Origin: CBDAKK01 sp965196605
GTDB lineage: Bacteria; Spirochaetota; Spirochaetia; WTKD01; G963693115
Length of the DNA: 64,000 nt
Direction: 5' to 3'
Assembly (NCBI GenBank): GCA_965196605.1
Contig: CBDAKK010000002.1
Span: 124,001 to 188,000, forward strand
The number at the start of each line of letters is the position of its first letter. The stretch's first letter is position 1. This document shows, piece by piece, positions 10,101 through 17,460 of the stretch. The notes under the pieces were generated by a model. It had not been told where the DNA came from and made no database searches. It worked only from the letters and a program-made list of their open reading frames with translations. Position numbers and translations under genes: made by a program.

Positions 10101-10699
10101 TTCTTGTCTATTTTCACCCAAATAACATTTTTACGGTTATCAACCTCAAACTCCAACCATGAACCGCGGTATGGAATGAGCCTTGCAATGAGAAATTCCT
10201 TGCCTCTACTGCCCACGCCTTCTTCAAAGACAATGCCCGGGCTTCTGTGAATTTGGCTTACAACAACGCGCTCGGCTCCGTTTATAATAAAGGTGCCTCG
10301 CTCAGTCATAAGCGGAACATCGCCTAAATACAACTCACGTTCTCGAAATTCGCCTGTTTCTTTATGATACAGGCTTACCTTTATTTTCAAGGGGACTGCA
10401 TACGAAATGCCGAGTTCTATGCATTCCCGCTCGCTATGCTTCATGGAAGAAAACTCTAATTGGTATGAATGATAATCCAATACAAAGTTTCCCCTACTGC
10501 TTTCTATGGGGAATACCTCACGAAATACTTCCTCTAAGCCTATTTTTTCAAGCGGCTCACCTCTCTTAAGTTTCTCTATTTGTAGAAATTGCTCATATGA
10601 ATTGAGCTGTATTTCCACAAGATCTGGCATAGCAACATCTACACCAGTACTATATTTTTCAAGAACCTCTCGAAAAACGGCATTTTTAGGGGCTACCAT
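7190..10699 (-). CDS. rpoB: DNA-directed RNA polymerase beta subunit
   Basis: This is the beta subunit of RNA polymerase, 1169 residues from the ATG at 10699 (MVAPKNAV), which has GGAG eight bases upstream; an earlier TTG at 10762 lacks support. The rifampicin cluster I reads [15 protein letters not shown]...[11 protein letters not shown]. The Asn of RRINAL (residue 493 here) sits at the position of E. coli Ser531, the substitution associated with natural rifampicin resistance in treponemes. The C-terminal clamp segment with [20 protein letters not shown] is intact. A long hairpin separates it from rplL upstream. Confidence 0.98.
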   Translation of the reverse strand: [1169 protein letters not shown]

Positions 10700-10795
10700 A
10701 ATGATTTCTCCATTTACAAAAGTTGCCCGCATAGCTTGCGCTATGGTAAGGGCGTTGTACAAACATACTTGTACAATAGCTAGTAAATAATAATA

Positions 10796-10842
10796 AACGG
10801 AATTGGGCTGTGCACTGCATTACAAGCATGCCCAATACCGTT
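10796..10842 (-). terminator. Long hairpin between rplL and rpoB, possible partial terminator
   Basis: Arms AACGG-ATTGGGC (10796-10808) and GCCCAAT-CCGTT (10830-10842) pair over 13 positions with one internal mismatch and a loop of about 21 bases. On the minus strand the stem is followed by a T-rich stretch. In E. coli the same junction holds an attenuator and an RNase III site that lower rpoBC relative to ribosomal-protein output; the same role here is inference. Confidence 0.5.
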
Positions 10843-10883
10843 GTAAAAATAACATTGTACTCACGTACCGTAAGAAGCTGTTA

Positions 10884-11261
10884 TTAAGCAATTTCTACAA
10901 CTGCTCCCGCTTCTTCAATTTTTTGCTTCAGCTCTTCAGCTTCAGCCTTTGAAACACCTTCTTTTACTGCCTTGCCTCCAGCAGAAACCAATTCACTTGC
11001 TTCTTTCAGGCCAAGTCCAGTAATAGTTTTCACTATCTTAATAACAGGTATTTTATTTTGTACCGACTTAATAACGACATCAAAACTCGTCTTTTCATCG
11101 GCACCACCACCGCCACCATCTCCAGCCGCGGGTGCTGCAACCGCCACAGGCGCTGCTGCGCTCACTCCAAATTTTTCTTCCATCGCCTTTACCAGCTCTG
11201 AAATTTCTAAAACACTCATGTTAGCAATAGCTTCCAACAATTCGTCTTTATTTAAAGCCAT
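10884..11261 (-). CDS. rplL: 50S ribosomal protein L7/L12
   Basis: L7/L12 is the stalk protein of the large ribosomal subunit; it recruits translation factors. The 125-residue product has the N-terminal dimerisation helices (LLEAIANMSVLEISELVKAMEEKF), the flexible Ala/Gly hinge (AAPVAVAAPAAGDGGGGG, about residues 35-54) and the C-terminal domain with GLGLKEASELV. The glycine-rich hinge is somewhat long. An AAGGAGGA ribosome site precedes the ATG, fitting its high copy number relative to other ribosomal proteins. It lies between rplJ and rpoB. Confidence 0.97.
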   Translation of the reverse strand: MALNKDELLEAIANMSVLEISELVKAMEEKFGVSAAAPVAVAAPAAGDGGGGGADEKTSFDVVIKSVQNKIPVIKIVKTITGLGLKEASELVSAGGKAVKEGVSKAEAEELKQKIEEAGAVVEIA

Positions 11262-11345
11262 ATTATCTTCCTCCTTATACGTAAATTATTATTTCATCGA
11301 CGATAGCAGGCTTTACGATTTCACGAAGACTAACGCCGATTTTTT

Positions 11346-11882
11346 TTATTTTTTGCTATCACCTACCGCATTGAGCACGCGCACAAACTTGACAATGACG
11401 TCGTTCAATGCAAGCGCAAAATTCTGCACAGGAGCGTTCAAAGTCCCCAACAAGCTAGCAAGCAACTCCTCTCTTGTGGCAAGCTTAGAAAGTTTTTCAG
11501 CATCGGTAGCATTAAGTACTGTATTGTCCACATATGCACCGCGCACAACAAGGGGGTATTCATCCTTAATAAACTGAAAAAGCACCTTCAATACTGGAGA
11601 TGCATCTCCCTGTATGTACGTAATAGCGGTGGGACCTTGTAAATACTCCTCAACTCCCGCGTCGTATTTTTTAGCACGAACCACATGTTTTACCAAACGG
11701 TTTTTGTGCACATGCATTTTTGCGCCTTTTTCTCTTAAGGCCTTGCGAACGCTGCTTATTTGGGATACCGTCAAACCTCTATAGTCGTTAAAGACCAGTG
11801 AATCCGCAGCATCAAATTTTTCAACTATCGCATTTACTTTTTGTTTTCTTAGTTCTTGTCCTGCTTTTATGTGTGCTTCCAT
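11346..11882 (-). CDS. rplJ: 50S ribosomal protein L10
   Basis: L10 anchors the L7/L12 stalk to 23S rRNA. The 178-residue protein has the family's N-terminal rRNA-binding region (VFNDYRGLTV, KMHVHKNRLVKHV) and a C-terminal helix for L12 dimers. I chose the second ATG (11882, MEAHIKAG) because TGGAG lies six bases before it; the first ATG four codons upstream overlaps that site. The gene starts only 11 bases after rplA, so there is no room for the long L10-binding leader known from E. coli; any autogenous control must act elsewhere. Confidence 0.96.
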   Translation of the reverse strand: MEAHIKAGQELRKQKVNAIVEKFDAADSLVFNDYRGLTVSQISSVRKALREKGAKMHVHKNRLVKHVVRAKKYDAGVEEYLQGPTAITYIQGDASPVLKVLFQFIKDEYPLVVRGAYVDNTVLNATDAEKLSKLATREELLASLLGTLNAPVQNFALALNDVIVKFVRVLNAVGDSKK

Positions 11883-11893
11883 AATATACTCCA

Positions 11894-12568
11894 TTATTTT
11901 AGGGGCGCGGCAATGCGTATGCCTGGGCCCATTGTCGAAGAGGTTGCTATAGAAAGAATAAAATCACCCTTGGTGTCGCTAGGCTTTCTCACAGCAATTT
12001 CATGTATAACGGCGTTTGCGTTTGAAGCGAGCTCTTCTGAACCCATGGACGCCTTACCAATAGGCACATGAACTACACCCGTTTTGTCGGCACGTATTTC
12101 TACGCGTCCTTTTTTTAGCTCATTGACCGTGTTCGCAATATCAGTCGTAATAGTCTTTGTCTTTGGTGTTGGCATAAGCCCTCGTCTACCAAGCACGGGG
12201 CCTAACTTGCCTATGTCCTTCATCATGTCAGGCGTTGCTATTACAACGTCAAAATCAAACCAGCCGCCCTTCACCTTTTCTATGTACTCGGTATCACCAA
12301 CATATGTCGCGCCAACCTTTTCGGCCTCCGCAGCTTTTTCACCACGCGCAAAAACCAGAATTCGTTTCTCACCACCAAATTGATGTGGCAAGACCATGGT
12401 GTCACGAAAACTCTGCCCCTTCTTCATTTTAAGTTTCACTGCAAGCTCGACAGTCTCGTCAAACTTTGCCGTTGCTGTCTTCTTTACCAAGCCCATGGCA
12501 TCATCTACCACATATTCCTTGGTCTTATCAAAAACTTCCAAAGCTTGCTTATATCTCTTTTTCGTCAT
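11894..12568 (-). CDS. rplA: 50S ribosomal protein L1
   Basis: L1 forms the mobile stalk at the ribosomal E site and in many bacteria also represses its own operon. The 224-residue protein starts at 12568 (MTKKRYKQAL) behind GGAGGG. The signature TPDMMKDIGKLGPVLGRRGL and the C-terminal segment ending in SSTMGPGIRI are intact. Only one base separates it from the rplK stop, indicating translational coupling; the upstream open frame overlaps rplK and is not used. Confidence 0.97.
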   Translation of the reverse strand: MTKKRYKQALEVFDKTKEYVVDDAMGLVKKTATAKFDETVELAVKLKMKKGQSFRDTMVLPHQFGGEKRILVFARGEKAAEAEKVGATYVGDTEYIEKVKGGWFDFDVVIATPDMMKDIGKLGPVLGRRGLMPTPKTKTITTDIANTVNELKKGRVEIRADKTGVVHVPIGKASMGSEELASNANAVIHEIAVRKPSDTKGDFILSIATSSTMGPGIRIAAPLK

Positions 12569-12569
12569 G

Positions 12570-12998
12570 TTAGCCCTCCACCGTAATGCCCATGCTCCGT
12601 GCTGTGCCCGCAATAATTTTTATCGCAGCCTCCACATCATTAGCATTTAAGTCTTGCATTTTCGCATCTGCAATTTTCTGTAGCTGCGCCTTGGTAATAG
12701 TTGCCACCTTGTCGCTGTGCGGAGTAGCTGAACCTTTTTCAAGAGACAGCTCCTTTTTAATAAGCACGGGGGCGGGCGGTGACTTGACAACAAATGTATA
12801 CGACCTATCTTCATAAACCGTAACAATAACAGGCACCGTCATGCCCGCTTCCATATTTTTTGTTTGGTCGTTGAACTGCTGGCAAAATTGGGGAGCCGAA
12901 ACCCCCAAAGGACCAAGCGCAGTACCTACTGGTGGTGCAGGGGTTGCCTTCCCCGCTGGGACTTGAAACTTCACTTCCCGAAATACTTTTTTAGCCAT
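12570..12998 (-). CDS. rplK: 50S ribosomal protein L11
   Basis: L11 binds the GTPase-associated centre of 23S rRNA and is the site of thiostrepton action and RelA stimulation. The 142-residue protein carries the proline-rich N-terminal segment ([20 protein letters not shown]) and the C-terminal rRNA-binding domain with GTARSMGI. An AGGAGG site precedes the ATG. It is the first gene after an intrinsic-terminator-like hairpin at 13032-13056, so it probably heads its own transcription unit rplK-rplA-rplJ-rplL-rpoB-rpoC, possibly under attenuation. Confidence 0.97.
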
Positions 12999-13031
12999 AA
13001 AGCCTCCTGTGGTGTAAGCGCCCGCACGTAC

Positions 13032-13056
13032 AAAAAGGACAGACTAGTGCTGTCCT
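13032..13056 (-). terminator. Intrinsic terminator/attenuator just upstream of rplK
   Basis: On the minus strand AGGACAG-CACTAGT-CTGTCCT forms a perfect 7-bp stem followed directly by TTTTTG. It lies 34 bases before the rplK start and 64 bases after the nusG stop. It could end the tRNA-secE-nusG transcript, or attenuate an rplK transcript started at the candidate promoter 13077-13105. Confidence 0.75.
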
Positions 13057-13076
13057 GTGTATGTCAGAGCTCCCAC

Positions 13077-13105
13077 ATAATTTTAATTGTATGGTTTTTA
13101 GTCAA
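13077..13105 (-). promoter_or_regulatory. Candidate promoter between nusG and rplK
   Basis: TTGACT (13105-13100) and AATTAT (13082-13077) are spaced by 17 bases on the minus strand. Initiation near 13070 would give a short leader containing the terminator at 13032-13056. The -10 match is only four of six. Confidence 0.35.
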
Positions 13106-13119
13106 TGGTAGCAATTTAC

Positions 13120-13677
13120 TTAAACTTTTTCAACCTCGTCGTATTTCAGTTCTATAGAAAGACTACGATTAAAAATCCCCACCACAACCTTCAAGGTAGC
13201 CTTATCAGCATCTACCTCTTCTACGGTGCCTTCACAAAAGTTAAACAAGCCGCTCTTAATTTTAACTGTTTCACCCTTACTAAAGCGCTGGTGAGAACGC
13301 GCTACAGGGCTGACAGTTCCTTCCTTGCCATAGCTGAGCATCATACGAGTTTCCTCTTCAGTAAGCGGTTGCGGCTTGTCCCCCGCACTGGTAACGCTCG
13401 CAAAACCTATAACGCCACCTATGGTACGCATGCTCGTTACAATATCACGCCAGCCCTGCGCAGGCATGTCTATTTCTAATAAAACATACCCCGGTATTAC
13501 GCGTTGCTTTTGCGTATACTGCTTTCCACCACGCGTTCGAGATGACTCGTACATGGGAATATAGGTTTCCCCTATATGATGAGACAACTCCTCATGCTCG
13601 ACCATAACGCGAATGAGTTGGCTTATTTTATTTTCCTGTCCTGAAACGACCCGAAGGGCGTACCATCTTTTTGCCAT
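13120..13677 (-). CDS. nusG: Transcription termination/antitermination factor NusG
   Basis: NusG binds the RNA polymerase clamp, suppresses pausing, and links to Rho or the ribosome. The 185-residue protein has the NGN domain (MAKRWYALRVVSGQE, then VIPGYVLLEIDM and the FASV segment) and a C-terminal KOW domain (FSKGETVKIKSGLFNFCEGTVEEVD). Length is normal, with no extra inserted domain. It follows secE by about 38 bases in the usual secE-nusG pair and is separated from rplK by a terminator-like hairpin. Confidence 0.97.
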   Translation of the reverse strand: MAKRWYALRVVSGQENKISQLIRVMVEHEELSHHIGETYIPMYESSRTRGGKQYTQKQRVIPGYVLLEIDMPAQGWRDIVTSMRTIGGVIGFASVTSAGDKPQPLTEEETRMMLSYGKEGTVSPVARSHQRFSKGETVKIKSGLFNFCEGTVEEVDADKATLKVVVGIFNRSLSIELKYDEVEKV

Positions 13678-13715
13678 AACTGCCTCTAATTTTATACCGA
13701 GATGAAAAGCTTACC

Positions 13716-13895
13716 TTACAAAACAAGATTTACAAGATAAAACAAGGCATAATCTAAAAAACCCAATATAATTGATATAATGATCACCGATACAACCACC
13801 GCCTTGGTGGAAACCACCACGTCGTCTTTCGTGGGCCAGTTGACCTTTTTAAGTTCCCCTACACATTTCTTAAAAAATCCTATAATCTTTCTCAT
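13716..13895 (-). CDS. secE: Preprotein translocase subunit SecE
   Basis: This 59-residue membrane protein stabilises SecY in the protein export channel. Translation of the minus strand from the ATG at 13895 gives an N-terminal amphipathic helix containing the conserved ELKKVNWPTKDDV, followed by one membrane segment (about residues 33-58). AGAGGA lies just upstream of the start. It is encoded between tRNA-Trp and nusG, the standard place in many bacteria. Confidence 0.95.
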   Translation of the reverse strand: MRKIIGFFKKCVGELKKVNWPTKDDVVVSTKAVVVSVIIISIILGFLDYALFYLVNLVL

Positions 13896-13978
13896 AATTC
13901 CTCTTAAATTCTTTTAATATTTCACTGTGCAGTAGTAATTTTTCTCACAGAAATATTATTAAAAGTACAATATAAATG

Positions 13979-14051
13979 CAGGTCAGGTAGGACTCGAACC
14001 TACAACATTCGGTTTTGGAGACCGACGCTCTACCATTGGAGCTACTGACCT
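13979..14051 (-). tRNA. tRNA-Trp (anticodon CCA)
   Basis: The minus strand folds into a 73-base cloverleaf: acceptor AGGTCAG pairs with CTGACCT, the anticodon loop is CTCCAAA with anticodon CCA, and the T arm contains GGTTCGAGTCC. The discriminator is G, as expected for tryptophan. The 3' CCA is not encoded. Confidence 0.96.
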
Positions 14052-14057
14052 CTGCCA

Positions 14058-14130
14058 AGCCTTCGATCGGGCTTGAACCGATGACCTCATCCTTACCATG
14101 GATGCGCTCTACCAGCTGAGCTACAAAGGC
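14058..14130 (-). tRNA. tRNA-Thr (anticodon GGT)
   Basis: A 73-base cloverleaf on the minus strand: acceptor GCCTTTG pairs with CGAAGGC (one G-T pair), the anticodon loop is ATGGTAA with anticodon GGT, and the T arm contains GGTTCAAGCCC. It lies six bases before tRNA-Trp and is the first gene after a strong promoter. The 3' CCA is not encoded. Confidence 0.96.
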
Positions 14131-14144
14131 ATAGCCATTCTTGT

Positions 14145-14173
14145 ATGATAAAATGAATACTTTACCGCGTCAA
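14145..14173 (-). promoter_or_regulatory. Sigma-70 promoter of the tRNA-Thr/tRNA-Trp/secE/nusG unit
   Basis: TTGACG (14173-14168) and TATCAT (14150-14145) are 17 bases apart on the minus strand. Initiation would fall about 8 bases before the tRNA-Thr 5' end at 14130. Position and near-consensus boxes make this the best promoter in the window. Confidence 0.75.
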
Positions 14174-14224
14174 GAGACTAAAAGCTAGTTGTGATATTGT
14201 AGGAAAGGTCATATAATAAAGGGC

Positions 14225-14722
14225 ATGGAAGCACGCATGGAAGAACTCAGAGACAATGGACATGCTCCAACTAGTCAATATGACTTTCTTGCAGGAAAAG
14301 TGCAAAATATGGAATTCGACAATTTCAAAACAACACTTACCCATGAGATAGCAAAGACACATACACATATAGATGCGGTAGAGGGCAGACTCAATGCACG
14401 CATAGATGTTGTCACGGAGCAAATCAAGAGTACAAACACGCGCATAGATGCGCTGGATGAAAAACTCACTGAACAAATCAAGAGTACTAACACACGCATA
14501 GATAGCTTAGATACAAGTCTGAACGCACGCATAGATAGCTTAGATACAAATCTGAACGCACGCATAGATAGCTTAGATACAAGTCTGAACGCACGCATAG
14601 ATGATATGAAAACAATGGTAGACAAGACAGACAAGCGCATTAGCAATATGCTTATAATATTTGGCATTGCGTTTGCAGGTCTTTTTGCTGTGCTTGGAGT
14701 TATACTTTCAAAACTAGGTTGA
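14225..14722 (+). CDS. Bdr-like coiled-coil repeat protein with C-terminal membrane anchor
   Basis: The 165-residue protein has a mostly helical, heptad-rich body. Residues about 72-125 contain tandem 11-residue repeats of the type LNARIDSLDTS (four copies) and the related EQIKSTNTRID (two copies). At DNA level they are 33-bp near-identical repeats and can vary in number. The C-terminus (about residues 141-162) is one hydrophobic membrane segment, so the coiled coil probably extends into the cytoplasm or periplasm. The plan, repeats plus a C-terminal anchor, resembles Borrelia Bdr proteins of unknown function; homology is inferred from layout only. It diverges from tRNA-Thr. A start at the second Met (14237) is possible. 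No function is assigned. Confidence 0.75.
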   Translation: MEARMEELRDNGHAPTSQYDFLAGKVQNMEFDNFKTTLTHEIAKTHTHIDAVEGRLNARIDVVTEQIKSTNTRIDALDEKLTEQIKSTNTRIDSLDTSLNARIDSLDTNLNARIDSLDTSLNARIDDMKTMVDKTDKRISNMLIIFGIAFAGLFAVLGVILSKLG

Positions 14723-14731
14723 TAACTTCTT

Positions 14732-15483
14732 TTTGTGGGAGAGCTGCCCCCACAGCGGCTTTTGCTATAAGCTCCATATCTGTGTTGCGCTGCGACACTT
14801 ATTTTAATCGTTTCTAGCCGCTCGCGCTTTTCAGCGCTCCCGACTTTTCTTTTTTACATCCATACAGCCGTGCCATGAATGGTGAGCGGCGCGCTCACAC
14901 AAACTTACTTCCATACAATCTTCATACTTGCGCACAGTATCTATGTCATTACTGCTTTAGCACACAGCATGCTTTTTTCTTTGATGCAAGCTCCATGTTT
15001 GCACCGCACAGCGGTGCTTATGCAATAGTTTGCATCCCCTCGCTACGCTCGTGACTTTTTGGTTCTTTTCTCTGGTGCTTTTTTCATACTTGCACACAGT
15101 ATCTATGTCATTATTGCTTTAGCACACAGCATGCTTTTTTCTCTTTGATGCAAGCTCCATGTTTGCACCGCGCAGCGGTGCTTATGCAGTAGTTTGCATC
15201 CCCTCGCTTCGCTCGTGACTTTGGTACTTTCTTTTCTCTTTTTTTCGTGCCACGCATGTGCCATGGATGGTAAAAAAGAAAAGAAAAAGTACAGCCGTCC
15301 GAGGCATCATCGTATCACGTCACGCGCCGTGGCAACAGAAAGAATTCATAGAATGCCGCGTGAGCTACAACACAGAAAGACGCGCGTAGCGCTCGCTTGT
15401 GCCATGGATGGCACGCATAAAGCGCCAAGGATGGTGTACAGCGTCTTACTCCAAGGGGGGTGTGGGGGGCGTGCCCCCACAAA
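14732..15483. repeat. Intergenic cassette 2, bounded by inverted G/C hairpins
   Basis: The left hairpin (14732-14754, TGTGGGAG-AGCTG-CCCCCACA) begins 10 bases past the Bdr-like stop. The right hairpin (15461-15483) ends 14 bases past the mutY-like stop. Inside, a block of about 150 bp is tandemly duplicated (about 14920-15060 and 15085-15215). Each copy carries the modules with ctgctttagcacacagcatg and gatgcaagctccatgtttg. The right part is a reverse-oriented copy of the composite element found in other cassettes. No gene seen. Confidence 0.75.
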
Positions 15484-15496
15484 TCTTAACACCATG

Positions 15497-16378
15497 CTAC
15501 TTCACGTAATACCGTTGCTTCTCACAAAGGATAAATTGTTCTTGGGTAAGTGCTTCTATATTCTTGTAGATGCGCTCATCTTGTTCTGCCACACTCGCAA
15601 GGGTTTCTCTTACCGTACTCACAATGTCATTCATGCGCATTCCTCCCTTTTGTACAACTGCACGCAAAATTGCTGCGCGCACTTGTCGGTTTGAACCCTC
15701 AAACCCTGACTGCTTTGTGTACACCGCGCTTTTACGATTGGGGTTTTGTACTTTATAAGCGAGTGAGGCTCCATAGTCCATAAGCGCCCAATACCACAGG
15801 CGAGGCTTCTTTTCATCCACGGTGAGCCTCACATATTCGCGCACGTCTTTTTCTAAAACGCGTGGTTCATTTGCAAAAAAATGGTGTATGATGGCGCGGC
15901 GCACATTGGTTTCAACAAGCACGGTGGGAATGTTGTAGGCAAAGGCGAGTATGGCAGCGCTGGTGTAGTCACCTATGCCGGGCAGCGTGAGCAAGGTTTG
16001 CTTGTCCTTTGGAACCACGCCTCCGTGGTCTGCACAAATGACCTGCGCAGAGGCATGGAGATATTTCGCGCGCCTGTAATAGCCAAGCCCCATCCATGCT
16101 TTGAGCACGTCGCTTAAGGGCGCAGCGGCAAGGTCACAAAGCTGCGGCCATTGTACGGTGAATTTGTTAAAGTAGCTTGCCACGCGCGCTATTTGCGTTT
16201 GCTGAAGCATGAGCTCTGAAAGTAGCACGTAATAAGGCGTGTGAGTCTCTCTCCATGGCATGGCAATGCGAGTGTTCTTACGGTACGTAGCCCACACTAG
16301 GTTTTGAAATTGCGTTACTCGTCCTTGAATGTGCGCAGACGGTGTTTGTTCGATGGGCATAGTACGCGTAAGCCTCAT
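15497..16378 (-). CDS. MutY-like DNA glycosylase (HhH-GPD family) without iron-sulfur cluster
   Basis: The 293-residue protein belongs to the HhH-GPD base-excision glycosylases. It has PWRETHTPYYVLLSELMLQQTQ, with the conserved Glu of the MutY active site, and the helix-hairpin-helix LPGIGDYTSAA. It departs from classical MutY in three ways. The catalytic LDGNVxR segment reads VETNVRR, so the Asp is replaced by Glu156. The four C-terminal cysteines of the 4Fe4S cluster are absent. There is no C-terminal NUDIX-like 8-oxoG recognition domain. An adenine-removing role is therefore plausible but not certain. It follows trpS by six bases at the end of the pdh-to-trpS gene row. Confidence 0.8.
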   Translation of the reverse strand: MRLTRTMPIEQTPSAHIQGRVTQFQNLVWATYRKNTRIAMPWRETHTPYYVLLSELMLQQTQIARVASYFNKFTVQWPQLCDLAAAPLSDVLKAWMGLGYYRRAKYLHASAQVICADHGGVVPKDKQTLLTLPGIGDYTSAAILAFAYNIPTVLVETNVRRAIIHHFFANEPRVLEKDVREYVRLTVDEKKPRLWYWALMDYGASLAYKVQNPNRKSAVYTKQSGFEGSNRQVRAAILRAVVQKGGMRMNDIVSTVRETLASVAEQDERIYKNIEALTQEQFILCEKQRYYVK

Positions 16379-16384
16379 TGCGCT

Positions 16385-17452
16385 TTAAGAATTTTTTTTA
16401 TGACGCTTTTCCACTTTTCTGCGCACGCGATTCCACACGCCGCTCAGCCCCATTGCCTTTCGCACCATCACAATGGTTTCTTGAGCCACCTGCCTCATGC
16501 GCATAGTCCCCTCATAGAGTACCTCATCAACATAGCCGCTTTCTTGCTCCAAGTGGTTTTTCTTTTCGCGTATGGGGTTCAAAAAATTATTCAAGGCTTT
16601 TGCTAGCTTTTGCTTCACTTCCACATCCCCTACTCCGCCTTCGCGGTAGCGTCTCTTCAAATCGTCAACCTCAGCCTTGTTCTCATTAAAGGCGTCATGG
16701 TAAATAAAGACGGGGTTATTCTCAACGCTTCCCGGCACATCCGCACTCACGCGTTTGGGATCAGTGTACATGCCCATGACTTTTTTTTCGACCGTCTTTG
16801 CATCATCAAACAAGTGTATGGCGTTATTCAAGGACTTGCTCATTTTTGCTTTGCCGTCTGTACCAACAAGGGTGTTGGCGCTTCCAAGCAGGGCTTTAGG
16901 TTCGGGAAACACGCTACCGTATAAATAATTAAAACGCCTCACAAGCTCGCGCGTAAGTTCTATATGTGCTTCGTTGTCTTTGCCTATGGGTACTATGTGT
17001 GCGCACGGCAGCAGTATGTCGGCAGACTGCAGCACGGGGTAGCTTAAAAGCCCTAAGGGCATTTCACTCAAACTTGCACTGCGCGCCATGTCTTTAAGGC
17101 TGGGCAGTCGTTGAAGGCGCGGCACGCTTATCATCATGGAAAGGAGCAAGGTAAGTTCGGCAACTTCGCTAACCTGTGATTGCAAATAAAAGGTAACTTT
17201 CGCGGGGTCTAATCCAACAGACAAATAGGCATGCATTAAATCGCGTGCGTGCGTGTCGGTTTTTTCTATGTCTTCCTTGCTCTGCTTTGTGGTGAGCATG
17301 TGGTAGTCGGCTATGAGTATGAAGGACTCATATTCATCTTGTAGCTTTACTCGTTGTGCTAATGAACCCACGTAGTGCCCTAAGTGCAAAGAACCCGTCG
17401 GCCTGTCGCCAGTAAGCAAGCGCGCTTTGTGAGTGCTTGTTGATGCTGCCAT
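16385..17452 (-). CDS. trpS: Tryptophanyl-tRNA synthetase
   Basis: This class I synthetase charges tRNA-Trp. The 355-residue protein has the HIGH-type motif TGSLHLGHYVGS (about residues 20-31) and KMSKS (AKMSKSLNN, near residue 200). The length is typical of the bacterial type. It is encoded 8 bases after the AI-2E-type membrane protein and 6 bases before the mutY-like gene, so it is probably cotranscribed. No T-box leader is seen in the short upstream gap. Confidence 0.95.
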   Translation of the reverse strand: MAASTSTHKARLLTGDRPTGSLHLGHYVGSLAQRVKLQDEYESFILIADYHMLTTKQSKEDIEKTDTHARDLMHAYLSVGLDPAKVTFYLQSQVSEVAELTLLLSMMISVPRLQRLPSLKDMARSASLSEMPLGLLSYPVLQSADILLPCAHIVPIGKDNEAHIELTRELVRRFNYLYGSVFPEPKALLGSANTLVGTDGKAKMSKSLNNAIHLFDDAKTVEKKVMGMYTDPKRVSADVPGSVENNPVFIYHDAFNENKAEVDDLKRRYREGGVGDVEVKQKLAKALNNFLNPIREKKNHLEQESGYVDEVLYEGTMRMRQVAQETIVMVRKAMGLSGVWNRVRRKVEKRHKKNS

Positions 17453-17460
17453 GTACTACC

